A stretch of 64,000 bases of DNA from Symbiodinium natans (taxonomy: Eukaryota > Sar > Dinophyceae > Suessiales > Symbiodiniaceae): NCBI GenBank assembly GCA_905221605.1, contig CAJNDS010001891.1, positions 1 through 64,000 of the forward strand. Reading direction: 5' to 3'. Positions 51,301-60,105 of this stretch are shown here, piece by piece; the stretch's first letter is position 1, and every line of letters begins with the position of its first letter. Both the position numbers and the translations under genes were made by a program. The notes beneath the pieces were generated by a model. It ran no database searches. It was not told the DNA's origin and saw nothing but the letters and a program-made list of their open reading frames with translations.

Positions 51301-51378
51301 GACAGAAGAGATGCGAGGCAGAACAACTGTAGCCTCCTCTCCACTCAGTAGGGCGACGCGCAGTTCCAACGAGGACAT
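41273..51378 (-). CDS. Ubiquitin-like plus RCC1-type repeat protein with a giant intron
   Basis: Three minus-strand exons: 50,122-51,378, 41,561-41,659, 41,273-41,461; 1,545 nt, 514 codons plus stop. ATG at 51378 gives MSSLELRVALLSGEEATVVL; residues 1-75 look like a ubiquitin-like domain (..KLITTAGVLLQGSASLESAG). From about residue 85 come repeats of the form AFAAIRxDGSVVTWGxxxxGGDSxxVxxxLxxVxxIQ, at least nine, some decayed (the VVWDGLDSAVHETG unit). The C-terminus is basic (AKAKAKARVKPAAK). Such proteins are very common in Symbiodiniaceae and usually named HERC/RCC1-like, but no HECT domain is present, so ligase activity is not implied. The three exons join in frame: ..VVTWG|DKGHGGDSS.. across an 8,462-bp intron with a GA donor and GACA at both edges, and ..AFAAIRT|DGSVVSWG.. 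across a family A element. If the large intron is not real, the 41.3 kb part is a separate fragment. Confidence 0.75.
41462..41556. mobile_element. Family A element, perfect 4-bp duplication; intron 2 of the RCC1-type gene
   Basis: CATC at 41,458-41,461 and 41,557-41,560 flank CTGGGTAGCCC ... GCTGCCAAG. On the minus strand one copy (GATG) is the donor (GA type) and the other (GATG) opens the next exon, so splicing restores the pre-insertion reading exactly. Confidence 0.95.
42135..42975 (+). repeat. Tandem satellite, about 90-100 bp unit
   Basis: Nine or so units, each with GGGATCCCGGCAAATTTTGA, CGCAAATGGTGTTCCT and CCCTTTTCCGTTTTGTGTGG followed by TATTTGCAGGA. Units alternate between two subtypes (GACCCGCAAATGG and GACCGGCAAAGTTG). 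ORFs on both strands merely follow the unit. Confidence 0.95.
42990..43620 (+). repeat. Second tandem satellite, about 57 bp unit
   Basis: Eleven or so units containing GACACTGCTTGCGATTTGTC and ATTTTGGGAGCTCAGTTTTC. It directly follows the first satellite; no junction element was seen. Confidence 0.95.
44165..44520 (+). repeat. GC-rich tandem repeat, about 115 bp unit
   Basis: Three to four units with CCCCCCCATTTGCAAACACAA and AGCACGCTTG. It gives a 228-codon minus-strand ORF full of ANGGGG blocks, which I treat as an artefact. Confidence 0.85.
44785..45412 (+). repeat. Pyrimidine-rich (TTTC)n-like tract
   Basis: About 630 bp of CTTTCTTT-type sequence with almost no purines on the plus strand. 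Phe/Leu/Ser-rich ORFs here are artefacts. Confidence 0.95.
46308..46372 (+). repeat. Purine-rich tract opposite in sense to the next one
   Basis: GAGAGACAGAGAGAGAGAGC and GAAGATAGAAAGAAAGAAA stand immediately before the 1.2-kb pyrimidine tract: a mirror-like purine/pyrimidine switch. Confidence 0.8.
46413..47622 (+). repeat. 1.2-kb (CTCTTT)n-type pyrimidine tract
   Basis: Almost pure C/T, interrupted only near 47,010-47,055. It carries three overlapping ORFs of over 400 codons made of Ser, Leu and Phe, none credible. Such tracts can form H-DNA. Confidence 0.95.
47625..48055. other. Unique-sequence island between pyrimidine tracts
   Basis: About 430 bp of ordinary composition (GATATTGGACCCCGAAGAGC ... 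TTCCGACCCCTATTTCC). No open exon stands out. It could be part of a transposon or the promoter side of the plus-strand gene at 48.8 kb. Confidence 0.4.
48060..48545 (+). repeat. Pyrimidine tracts (CTCTCC, TTC and CTCTTT units)
   Basis: Two tracts (48,060-48,250 and 48,277-48,545) around a short unique block GGGGCTTGAGGGGAGTGACC. Confidence 0.95.
48849..49725 (+). CDS. Three-exon plus-strand gene nested in the RCC1-type gene's intron
   Basis: ATG at 48849 (an in-frame upstream ATG is at 48,765) gives MEDMSQASQESSTKKNAEEK, then PCLQAMAYLDWLDKHRDGKD, a very acidic middle and a basic, aromatic end (RRLDQKWNGVFLESLPGKRS) up to about 49,190. Exon 2 from 49,275, after a T-rich tract and TTTCAAG, reads PPPPVDKESTVQMMLSLLFV ... 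KLKPKAKSKD. Exon 3, after TTTTGCAG at 49,592, reads FGSRLDLSGTEERRAVRSAG ... LVRLLGSLSPGDFHC then TGA at 49,723-49,725. Probably 180-220 residues. It may belong to the 8.46-kb block (for example a transposon gene) or be a captured host gene; no catalytic motif is recognised. Confidence 0.55.
49726..50121. other. Edge of the 8.46-kb block
   Basis: AT-rich, with repeated TAACATAAA(A/C)GC(C/T)(G/T)GTTG-like units at 49,940-50,010 also seen near 41,780-41,835, and the 17-bp inverted motif at 50,061-50,077. No exon seen. Confidence 0.6.
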
Positions 51379-51459
51379 GGCTCCAGGTAGAGGTGCCAAG
51401 GGGCAGGAGAGAAGTGCCCCCAAACCCTAAACCCTTTTAGCAACGAAACCCTACACTCT

Positions 51460-51935
51460 ATGATGCTTAGATCTGGGGCTATTCGTCACCTCCGCCTGAT
51501 AGTAGGATCCCCGTACCCCGCAACACGCAAACATACACTCTTCATAGTATATCATGGTACTAACCCTAAAACCTAAACCCTAAACCCATCTACTGTCAGT
51601 GGCTGGGGGTTGTATAGGGAGCCCGAGCTCAAAAACCTAAGGGGCACTTGCTGGTGGCCTCTAGACTACAACGGGCTATTGGGATCCGTTCCCCTGCTTT
51701 GCGAACCATCAGTAAAAACACGCCTGCATGCCGCAGAAGGGATGGGCTGCTGTTTGTAAACCCTAAACCCTAAACCCTAAACCCTAAACCCTAAACCCTA
51801 AACCCTAAACCCTAAAAGTTCCGAGGGGCAGTGATCTCCACTGGTGCATCCTTTGGCGCGGAGGGAAGCAGCATGGCGAAGCCATGCTCAAGCCTGGCTT
51901 TTCTAAGAATTGTTAAAGAAGCCCCCCACGGTTAA
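51460..51935 (+). CDS. Small plus-strand gene with an organelle-targeting-like start
   Basis: ATG at 51460 gives MMLRSGAIRHLRLIVGSPYP, basic and hydrophobic like a mitochondrial presequence. A second exon (about 51,652-51,758) reads GHLLVASRLQRAIGIRSPAL ... RRDGLLF with a GTAAAC donor; the intron is a CCCTAAA array that ends AAAAG; the terminal exon 51,819-51,935 reads FRGAVISTGASFGAEGSSMA ... LRIVKEAPHG then TAA. Exons 2 and 3 join in frame. Divergent from the RCC1-type gene, with 81 bp between start codons. Function unknown. Confidence 0.55.
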
Positions 51936-51959
51936 GGGTTTAGGGTTTAGGGTTTAGGG

Positions 51960-52013
51960 TAATATTCTGCCTAATAAGGGAAATTCAGGGATCATTATTC
52001 TTTATGTTTTTTT

Positions 52014-52044
<31 letters not shown>

Positions 52045-52072
52045 GGTTCTTAAGCAAACAGTGGTTTTGTCG
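51960..52072. mobile_element. Family L element with long T and G runs
   Basis: AATAAGGGAAATTCAGGGAT ... T run (about 52,006-52,023) ... G run (52,024-52,046) ... TTCTTAAGCAAACAGTGG. The homopolymers replace the usual CCAAAAA/TTTTTGG arm. Confidence 0.7.
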
Positions 52073-52181
52073 TTCATACTGTACAAAAGTGCGCCAAAGA
52101 TCGTGAGGACTTAGGGTGTAGGCTGTGTACATAACCACCCTAAGCCCAAAGCCGTAAACCCTAACCGAGGGAAACGGCAAA

Positions 52182-52275
52182 GTGCCCTAAACCCTAAACC
52201 CTAAACCCTAAACCCTAAACCCTAAACCCTAAACCCTAAACCCTAAACCCTAAACCCTAAACCCTAAACCCTGGC
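52182..52275 (+). repeat. Interstitial telomeric array (CCCTAAA)
   Basis: Thirteen uninterrupted units. Confidence 0.95.
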
Positions 52276-52508
52276 GTGGGGCCCTCCATCGAAGCTGGGG
52301 CCCCCTTGCGGCACCTTGCCTTTCGAAAAAAAAGTAAATAGTAGACAAATATGTATATGATATGAGATGATATGATATTGGATTATATTATATTATCTTA
52401 TATTTATGTATATACGTATTATATTATAAGATGTATATATGTATATATAGTTTTTTTTGAATGTGCTTCTGGGTATATGAAAAAACAACGAACATCTGAA
52501 CTTTGGAG

Positions 52509-55500
52509 TTAGTTCGTTTCTGAAATCACAGAGATCACGAAGCCTTCAGCAGAAGGTAAAGCAGACTCCGCAACACAATTTGACAGCATGCTTCTGCGCA
52601 CCCGTTCTGCGAGAGCGGTGTTTACTCTGATATCTTGCTTGGGGCAAGTAGCTAGATACAAGTAGGGTGATAAGTGCCCTAAAGTATCCTACCAAGGGAT
52701 ATCCATAGTTATAGCCCTACTCATATGTCACTACCCATGAACCTCCACGTGTGAGTTCAGAAGTCAGTGTTGAGAAAAGCTGCAGTTCAACCGTGAGTCG
52801 TTTAACGGCTGTGAATGCGCGTTAAGGGGTGGGTGGTTTGTAGGGTGTATAGGGTTGGGTTCATAGGGTTTATAGGGTTTACAGGGTTTCTAGGGCTTCT
52901 AGGGTTGCGGTGTGGGTGGGCGGTGACGCCTCACTTGAAGTGCAAGATCGCGCCCCATGGAGAACTATCCCATAAGGGTTCAGATCCTTGCCCACGGGGT
53001 CGCAAGGCGGTTCGAGGCCCCAAACCCTAAACCCTAAACCTTAGGATATTCCCCCTTGTACTAGCAGCCCTTCTTTTCCTAAACCCTAAACCCTAAACCC
53101 TTAAGGACTGCTAGTGTAAGGGGGAAAATCCCAACCTGAACCCAAACTGACGCCGGGCAACTGAGCCGTGCTTATCAGCCGCTGCCCTGGTGGCGAGGCG
53201 ATCCTTGCGTTTCTGGTTTAGCGTTTAGGGTTTAGGGTTTAGGGTCATTTAACAACAATTAAGACACAACAACACCAACGTTAAACATAGTGACAACAAG
53301 AGCAGCAGCAACAACAACAACAACAACAACAACAACACTAATTTAGACAATCCCTAAGACATAATGACATTAAGTTGGGATGTTCCCCCTTATACTAACA
53401 GTCCTAAACAGGGATTATAGTGCCCAGATTGTAATCCCTATGATCATCCCCATTAAGGACCGTTAGTGCAAGGGGGAACATCCCAATTAATGACAATAGT
53501 AGAAATACCGGCTGGGATGCCCATGGTCCCTCGGTCCAGTGCCCCGAAGTACCGGGCCCCCAAATCCTGCAAAGCTGGAATGCAAAGGGGACATATATGT
53601 ACATACATATGGGGGCTTAGGGTTTAGGGTTTAGGGTTTAGGGTTTAGGGTTTCCGAAATTAGAGATTTTATTGGGGTGCTTACTGATTGTGAGGGAATG
53701 GTCTACCATTGGGCTTCCCTTACTCTCGCAAAACCCCCATGCAGATATATACGCCCAAGAACAAATGCAACCTCCGTAGTTTAGAGGGGCACCAGATTGC
53801 ACCAGCACATCTGCAAGGAAGACCTGGGGGTTCAGGTTCAGGGTTTCGGGTTTCGGGTTTAGGGTTTAGGCGACCCTAAACAGATGCCTTGGTTAGCATG
53901 TGCTTTGCAGCTCAGGCTCTCTAGCAGCTCGCTGGCACCTGGGATGCCATGGATTCTTGGGAACTTAGGGTTTAGGGTTTAGGGTTTAGGGTTTAGGGTT
54001 TAGGGTTTAGGGTTTAGGGTTAGGGATGCCCTGAACCCTGAACCCCAAACCGTGGGATGTTCCCCCTAAAACTGACACCCAAACCTTGGGATGTTCCCCC
54101 ATATACTGGCACCCTAAACCTTCGGATGCTCCCCCTAAAACTAACAGTCTTCAAAAAGGTACCCCCTACTACAATCCCTATTGAGGACTGTGAGTATAAG
54201 GGGGAACATACCAACTGTCAAACCTAAACCCCCAACCTTGGATGAAACTCGACCTTTGAATTAGTCCTGACCGGTTCAAAAGGCATTCGCTGTCCTGTCA
54301 GAGAGACCCCGAAAGCTGAGGAACACAATAAAGTGAAAAGGGAGCCTTGAAATCGAACCAGGTATACCCTAAACCCTAAACCCTAACACCCTAACACCTT
54401 AACACCCCTAAACCCCTAAACCCAACCCCATTCAAGGGGTCTCGGAAGATCCGCAGTCGTGGGAATTTTCCTGCAGGGAAGCGGCTCAAAGTGAGCGCGG
54501 GTGGCAGCTGCCTCGGCTTGATTCAGCTTACTACTATTTGCTCTCCAACCCGCCCTCACCCCAACAAAAACATGACACATAATAGAAAGTAGTACTCATA
54601 CTCTAATATTAAAAATAGTGATAATAATAACATTAATAATAAATACTAGTAATGGTAAGAGATAGTAATAATGGTAACCGTATTAATAATACGTACTAAG
54701 AACAAGAATGATAGTGATAGCAATAGTAATAGCAGGTCTTACTTATAAGGGCAGTGCGCGGACAACTAGTTTTTGTTATTCGATTGGGGTTCTTAAGCAA
54801 ATAGTAGTTTAGGGCCTTAGGGGTTATACGGGTCAGGGTGCGCAAGGGTTTAGGGTCTAGGGTTAAGGGTTTAGGGGATTGAAGGTTGGCTTATGATCCA
54901 AGCGCATCCATGACTGACTGGGCTGATCTTGGCTTAAGGGTGCGGCAGACGTCTGTACTAAAAACAACCCTGATTCTTCGTAGGGAATAAGGGAATTGGG
55001 GACCTGAAGGGCTTATATAGGGGGTTTAGGGTTTAGGTTTTAGGGTTTAGGGTACCTCATTCCCTCCTTCCCTACTAAGAACCAGCCAGGAAAAGTTGAT
55101 TTTGGCTCCGCACGCCATCGGCTTCGCTTTCAAAACGCGACGACAACTTTCGCATGTTTCGCATTTCGTGAGCCCGCAAGGCCAGAAAGCCGTGACCTCC
55201 AAATGGTGAATCCCAACTGCAGTAGGGTTTAGGGTTTAGGGCTTCGGGTTTAGGGCTTGGGGCTTAGGGTTTAGGGTTTTAGGGTTTTAGGGTTTTAGGG
55301 TTTTAGGATTTTAGGGTTTTAGGGTTTTAGGGTTTTAGGGTTTTAGGGTTTTAGGGTTTTAGGGTTTTGGGGTTTTAGGGTTTCGGTCCCAAGCCCTGGC
55401 GCAACCTCCGCATTGTGAATCCCGAATAGCTTGCCGTACAAACGAAGATCCACGTCGGCGGGAGCCGAGAAACTGCTGCTCTTGTCACAGAATGCTTGTG

Positions 55501-55905
55501 TGATGGGCTTGAAAAGGAACTAGGATGGTTCTTAAATTCAAGCCCTCTGAAGAATATATTCCTACATATGCTCCTCTCATATAAACCCATTAAGGGACAA
55601 CAGAAGCAATCTTATATGAACCCAAGAAGGGAAAATGGAAGAGACCCCAAGGGTCTACCTAGCGAATCATACGTACCAACACGATGCTTGTATCACGGGT
55701 GCTGGCAAGGACTCATCTGGGTGTTGACCTGGCTCCTCTTGGTGGCATAGATGCCTTTAATCGCCCTAACGTTAAACCCTAAACCCTGAACCCTAAACCC
55801 TAAACACTAAACCCAAAACCCTAAACCCTAAACCCCTAAACCCGAAGTGCACAAGTGGACCAGAGGACCGCAGTCCTCCTGGCCGAGCCACACTTTAAAA
55901 AACAC
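52509..55905 (-). CDS. Minus-strand many-exon gene (or two), unknown function
   Basis: Minus-strand exons, 5' to 3': VWLGQEDCGPLVHLCTSG (55,848-55,905), HQEEPGQHPDESLPAPVIQA (55,672-55,757), FLFKPITQAFCDKSSSFSAP ... YGKLFGIHNAEVAPGLGP (55,386-55,519), a block at 55,115-55,215, NQAEAAATRAHFEPLPCRKI (54,430-54,535), SLTGQRMPFEPVRTNSKVEF (54,240-54,330), RIHGIPGASELLESLSCKAH (53,885-53,965), VFLADVLVQSGAPLNYGGCI (53,755-53,830), DLGARYFGALDRGTMGIPAG (53,500-53,574), RKDRLATRAAADKHGSVARR (53,145-53,210), EPPCDPVGKDLNPYGIVLHG (52,915-53,015), RLTVELQLFSTLTSELT (52,752-52,802) and the terminal exon 52,509-52,637, DIRVNTALAERVRRSMLSNC ... VISVISETN then TAA. No family was recognised; frame across each joint was not checked. 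Confidence 0.45.
52655..52751. mobile_element. Family F element, left end eroded; intron before the terminal exon
   Basis: AAGTAGGGTGATAAGTGCCC ... CACTACCCATGAACCTCCAC. The minus-strand donor is GTGGAGG at its right end. Confidence 0.75.
53038..53136. mobile_element. Family H element with telomeric insert
   Basis: GGATATTCCCCCTTGTACTA ... then four CCCTAAA units (53,078-53,101), then TTAAGGACTGCTAGTGTAAG ... AAAATCCCAA. Compare the uninterrupted copy at 53,370-53,488. Confidence 0.85.
53290..53338 (+). repeat. (CAA)n microsatellite
   Basis: Ten CAA units after interrupted CAGCAA units. Confidence 0.9.
53370..53488. mobile_element. Family H element, intact reference copy
   Basis: TTGGGATGTTCCCCCTTATA ... 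AACAGTCCTAAACAGGGATT and AAGGACCGTTAGTGCAAGGG ... GGAACATCCCAA. TTAA lies at each side (offset by one base on the left). Confidence 0.85.
54045..54216. mobile_element. Family H element with its left end in three tandem copies
   Basis: GGGATGTTCCCCC-type ends occur at 54,051, 54,095 and 54,124 with one full right end (AAGGGGGAACATACCAA, to about 54,216). Confidence 0.8.
54560..54745 (+). repeat. Degenerate AT-rich trinucleotide region
   Basis: AATAATAATA/AGTAATAG-type sequence; no exon seen. Confidence 0.8.
55268..55385 (+). repeat. Telomeric-variant array of octamers (TTTTAGGG)
   Basis: About 14 consecutive octamers. Confidence 0.95.
55520..55662. mobile_element. Family B element with internal duplication; intron
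   Basis: CTAGGATGGTTCTTAAATTC ... two AACCCA..AAGGG blocks ... GGGTCTACCTAG. Flanks GGAA and CGAA match at three of four bases. The minus-strand acceptor is CCTAG|TTCCTTTTC. Confidence 0.85.
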
Positions 55906-55976
55906 ACACACACACAAACACGGACCCCGCCCAACACGCTTAAACCGATCTTCCAACAGAGTTTAGGGTTTAGGGT

Positions 55977-56472
55977 TTAGAGCGAGAACCACACAAAGCA
56001 GAGCAGGTCCCTGCAAAAGAACCACCCAGAAAAGTTCGGGCATTCTTCAGGGTATAGGGCTTGAGGGACTTTGCGGCTTTTCCCATACTTTTGAAAGCAG
56101 CTGAGGGCACTGCACATGCCCCCTGATCTAGAGCGATCACCAAGATCAAGCCGAAGGCACGTCACCCGCCCCGAGTGGCCAGCAGAGTTCTTTCGGCCCT
56201 CCTGCGTGCTCTTCTCGTACCGTTTCCCTATGGCCCCAGACCCTAAAAACCCTAAACCCCAAACCCTAAGCCCCAAACCCTAAAACCCGTAAACCCTAAA
56301 CTCGCTTCACAAGGTTTCTGGCGCACTCCCCAGAAGGTTGAAGGCTGTTCAAGGTTACCTGCTAAGTGTCCGGGCAGGTTCCCTGAATTAGGGTCCTCTC
56401 TTGGGAATCTGGAATAACGAGTTTGGGGTTTATAGGATTTAGGGTTTCGGGTTAGTGCGCCCAGAAAGAAGA

Positions 56473-56527
<55 letters not shown>

Positions 56528-57040
56528 CTAGCAGTAGCAGTAGCAGTAGCAGTAGTAGTAGGCTAGGGCTTCGTGCAGGGTTTAGGGCTTTAGCTTTCGC
56601 GAGCGGCCACCTAGCTGCTTGCTTCTGCCGCCAACAGACCCCTAAATCCCAAACCCCAAGCCCTAAACCCCAAACCCCGAAACCCTAAACACTCAACCCC
56701 GAACCCTAAACCCCGAGGCCCTCAACCCTAAACCCCTAAACCCCCAAACCCCTAAACTCTAACTAAACCCCTAAACCCTAAACTCTAACTAAACCCCTAA
56801 ACCCCTAAAACCCTAACCCCCCTAAACCCCTAAACCCTAACTAAACCCCTTAACCCTAAACCTCAAATCCTAATCTCTGCTACGTTTCGCTCTCATCACG
56901 AGCGCCTTGGTCGGATCCTTGCGCTTCTTTGGCGCGTCGCCACCCTGACTGCTTGGAGGTTCAGGGTTTAGGGAATAGGGTTTAGGGTTGAGGGCTTACT
57001 GGCCACCTTGACTGGTTCGCTTTGGCGACAGTAACCAGCC

Positions 57041-57073
<33 letters not shown>

Positions 57074-59099
57074 GTTTAGGGTTTTAGGGTTTTAGGGTTT
57101 CAGGGTTTCAGGGTTTTAGGGTTTTAGGGTTTTAGGGTTTTACGGTTTTACGGTTTAGGGCCCCCTCCCCTCCCCCTCCTCCCCTCCCCCCCCCCTCCCC
57201 AAGGGTGCTTGGGCTGTTTAAGCTTTAGGTTCATAGGGTTTAGGGCTTAGGGGGCACCAGTCTCCAGATGCTAGAGTAGACCTGGACGATAGTACCGAAG
57301 CCTAGCCCAATGCCCTCTAAGGCGACTGCCAAAAACACCTTTTCATCCAGTTCAACAAACCCCTCCTTGGAGGTTCATAAACGGAAGTTATAAGTAGGGT
57401 GAGGCTATAAGTATGGTAACTATACTTCTGACCCTACTGAGGGTACTTATAACACACTTATAACTACTCATGAACCTTTACGTATGCTGCGTTCAGGACT
57501 CTGAGACTCTGTGCAAGGTGTGACGGTTGAGTCTGGCTCAGCTTTGCAACGTTCTTAGGGATGGGCCCTTAGTACGGTCCCTTAAACGGGGGGCCCCATA
57601 TATACCCCTTACATACCCTATACAAGTTAAGGGCCCACACATCAGAACCCTTTAAAGGAAGCAAGGGGACCTTACTAAGGGCCCATGAAACTACCCTTAG
57701 ATAGCCGAGAAAAAATAGCTGCTACGGCGCACCTGGGGTGTGGAGGGCGATGGTGTCGGTTCCTCTTTCTCCACGACCTGTGGGTTTAGGGTTTAGGGTT
57801 TAGGGTTTAGGGTTTAGGGCTTAGGGTTTAGGGTTTAGTGCCAGGTGGTCGAGGGTAGGAAGCAGTGGGGGGTTTTCGCCGGAGCATTCCTGAACTTTGG
57901 GGAACCTGCTGTGAAAGGTAGTTGTAAAAAGACTTAGTTGAACACGGCAAGTGCTTAAATCCTTATGTCCTGAATAGCTTCTTCATTGCGCCCCCAGCGT
58001 TCCTACACCCCGAAACCCCTTAAACCAAAAAAACTTTTTGTTTTCTGGGTGGTCCTCAAGCAAATAGTAGCAGAACCGGAACCCTAAACCCTAAAACCCT
58101 AAACCCTAAAACCCTAAAACCCTAAAACCCTAAAACCCTCAAACCCTCAAACCCTAAAACCCTAAAAACCCTAAAACCCTAAACCCTAAAACCCTAAAAC
58201 TCTAAACCCCTAAAACCCTAAAACCCTAAAAACCTAAAACCCCAAAACCCCAAAACCCCAAAGCCCTAAAAGCCTAAAAGCCTAAAAGCCTAAAAGCCTA
58301 AAAGCCTAAAACCCTAAAACACTAAAACCCTAAAACCCTGAAACCCTAAACCCTAAACCCTAAACCCTAAACCCTAAACCCTAAACCCTAAACCCTAAAC
58401 CCTAAACCCTAAACCTAAAACACGCAGAGCCGGAACCTTGAAGCTCCGCAGTCTGCGAACCATTTGACGCTGTGGCGAGGGCGGGGCCCGCAAGTCCTGA
58501 AGGCTGGCAGTTTCTTGGGGTTCTTTAGGGTTTAGGGTTTAGGGTTTAGGGCTTAGGGTTTAGGGATACAAGGTTCCTGAGCATGGGCCCTTAAACGGGT
58601 ACCCCGTAAGAACCCTTTAAAGGAGGCAAGGGACCATGGGAACTGCAACCTCTAAATGTTGAGCCCCATGAGGTCAGGCATCCGCAGATATGCAGCGGGT
58701 CGGAATGCCGTGGCGTATGTGCATGCCTCCAAGAAATGTTTTGTTTCGCGTCGGTCCAGTCCGCATATAGCCTGTCAGAGCTTAGAGTGCATAAGCCCCA
58801 AAAAAGTGTACACCTTCAGTTCTAGAGAGATTTTAGTATCCCAAAACGCGTAAAGCGTACTCACTCAGCTACTAAGAGAGTGTGGATAGTGTGTGGCCCC
58901 ACCATGAGTGTCCCGGCGGTCATGGTATACTCTCGAGGGATCAGCCGCTTTGGCTTGTTGTGGGGCGGCTTTTGATTGCAGGCGCTGAGAATCCAGCTTT
59001 CCTACGCACTCCACATGCCAGCCTAGGGTCTGTAAGTACCCTTTAGCTCTAGAACCACTCTGTCTCCGGGATGATGCCGGTTGAATGAATGATATATAC

Positions 59100-59147
<48 letters not shown>

Positions 59148-60000
59148 CATATATAAGTACATGCGGATATTTAATGCATGAGCTTTTTTTGGGCACGGCC
59201 CCGCAGTGGACCGGGATGGCTGGCTACACGAACAGAACAGAAGCCCGAAATGGGGAATTCCAAAAGTCCAAGAAGTTTAAAGGTCTTTTCTTGGCGAAAC
59301 CCTACACCCTGCACCCCTAAACCCTGACCCCAGAACCCAAAACCTCTAAATCCCAAAATCCCCAAATCCCTGAACCCCTAAATCCCTTCATCCCTAAATC
59401 CCTAAATCCCTGAACCCTAAACCCCCAAATCCCTACACCCTAAGGCGGTGTCCTCCAACTCTTCAAGGCAGAAGGGCATTCCCCTAGACCCTAAACCCTA
59501 AACCCTAAACCCAAAACCTAAAACCCTAAACCCTAGACCACTCGGTGTCCTCCAACTCTTCAAGGCAGAAGGGCATTCGCTGGACGACGAGGTCCGCCAA
59601 GCGCATGAAGCGGCTGGCCAGCCTGGGATGCACCCTTTAGGGTTTAGGGTTTAGGGATAAGGCTTAGGGTTTTGGAAAAAGGGTACCCTTGGGCAAAACA
59701 TTCTGCAGGCGTAGGCCTCAACCAAGGCAAGTCCACAATGATGGCACAACCCAAACATTTTCTCAAGCTTGAGACCCCTATAAACCCTAACACCTAAACC
59801 CTAAACCCAGCTCTCATCAGCTTCTGTTCTCTCCCTGGATTGTTCGGCAACCTCAGAATCAAGATTATTTCTTTTTGTCTCACAGGGCTTTTCAGGCAAC
59901 ACAACCCATAAGGGCACTACTGGACATCCTAGTTCTGCTACTGTTCTGCTAGGGTTTAGGGTTTAGGGTTTAGGGTTTGGGGTTTAGGGTTTAGGGTTTG
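55977..60000 (-). CDS. Minus-strand many-exon gene with a nuclear-localisation-like motif
   Basis: Exons 5' to 3': PCETKRNNLDSEVAEQSRER (59,815-59,900), KMFGLCHHCGLALVEAYACR (59,700-59,772), HPRLASRFMRLADLVVQRMP ... CLEELEDTEW (59,544-59,635), EKTFKLLGLLEFPISGFCSV (59,171-59,295), SGSRAKGYLQTLGWHVECVG ... (58,885-59,080), GLDRRETKHFLEACTYATAF ... DLMGLNI (58,655-58,770), DLRAPPSPQRQMVRRLRSFK (58,437-58,500), WGRNEEAIQ (57,972-58,010), QVPQSSGMLRRKPPTASYPR (57,845-57,910), QVVEKEEPTPSPSTPQVRRS (57,715-57,780), NVAKLSQTQPSHLAQSLRVL (57,484-57,556), EGFVELDEKVFLAVALEGIG ... (57,255-57,365), QGGDAPKKRKDPTKALVMRA (56,885-56,965) and a terminal exon (about 55,977-56,235) ... NSAGHSGRVTCLRLD ... CFVWFSL with TAA at the edge of a telomeric unit. 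APKKRKDP resembles an SV40-type nuclear signal. It may be more than one gene; identity unknown. Confidence 0.45.
56475..56562 (+). repeat. (AGT)n/(AGC)n microsatellite
   Basis: About 28 trinucleotides; its poly-Ser ORF is an artefact. Confidence 0.95.
56650..56870 (+). repeat. Degenerate telomeric array (CCCCTAAAC, AACTAAACCCC)
   Basis: Units vary in length from 7 to 12 with a recurring CTCTAACTAAACCCC block. Confidence 0.85.
57042..57071 (+). repeat. Poly-C run
   Basis: About 29 uninterrupted C, followed by a TTTTAGGG array. Confidence 0.95.
57366..57483. mobile_element. Family F element; intron
   Basis: CTTGGAGGTTCATAAACGGA ... CTACTCATGAACCTTTACG. It separates minus-strand exons ..RVLNAAY and EGFVELDE..; donor GTAAAG, acceptor CCAAG. 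Confidence 0.85.
57563..57702. mobile_element. Family N element; intron
   Basis: GGGATGGGCCCTTAGTACGG ... GGACCTTACTAAGGGCCCAT with inner arms CCTTTAAAGG. Other copies: 34,290-34,335 (part), 58,565-58,645, 62,173-62,325, 63,905 to the window end. Confidence 0.8.
58080..58418 (+). repeat. Long telomeric-variant array (CCCTAAAA octamers, then CCCTAAA)
   Basis: About 340 bp: octamers with block variants (CCCCAAAA, GCCTAAAA six times in a row), then about 11 regular heptamers. Confidence 0.95.
58781..58876. mobile_element. Family D element
   Basis: CTTAGAGTGCATAAGCCCCA ... CTCACTCAGCTACTAAG. Confidence 0.8.
59446..59579. repeat. 36-bp exon-edge duplication flanking a telomeric array
   Basis: CGGTGTCCTCCAACTCTTCA.. 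is repeated without change over 36 bp at about 59,446-59,481 and 59,544-59,579; between them lie CCCTAAA units (59,487-59,535). The right copy is the end of the exon ..FCLEELEDTEW. Confidence 0.9.
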
Positions 60001-60105
60001 GGGTTTGGGGTTTAGGGTTTAGGGTTTAGGGTTTCGGGGTTTAGGGTTCAGGGCTCAGGGTTTAGGGTTTCGGTCTAGGGTTTAGGGTTTAGGACCCCTG
60101 CAAGG

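Noticed and set aside
56455-56688. Poly-Ser ORF
   Set aside because: It is a translation of an (AGT)n/(AGC)n microsatellite in one of several open frames.
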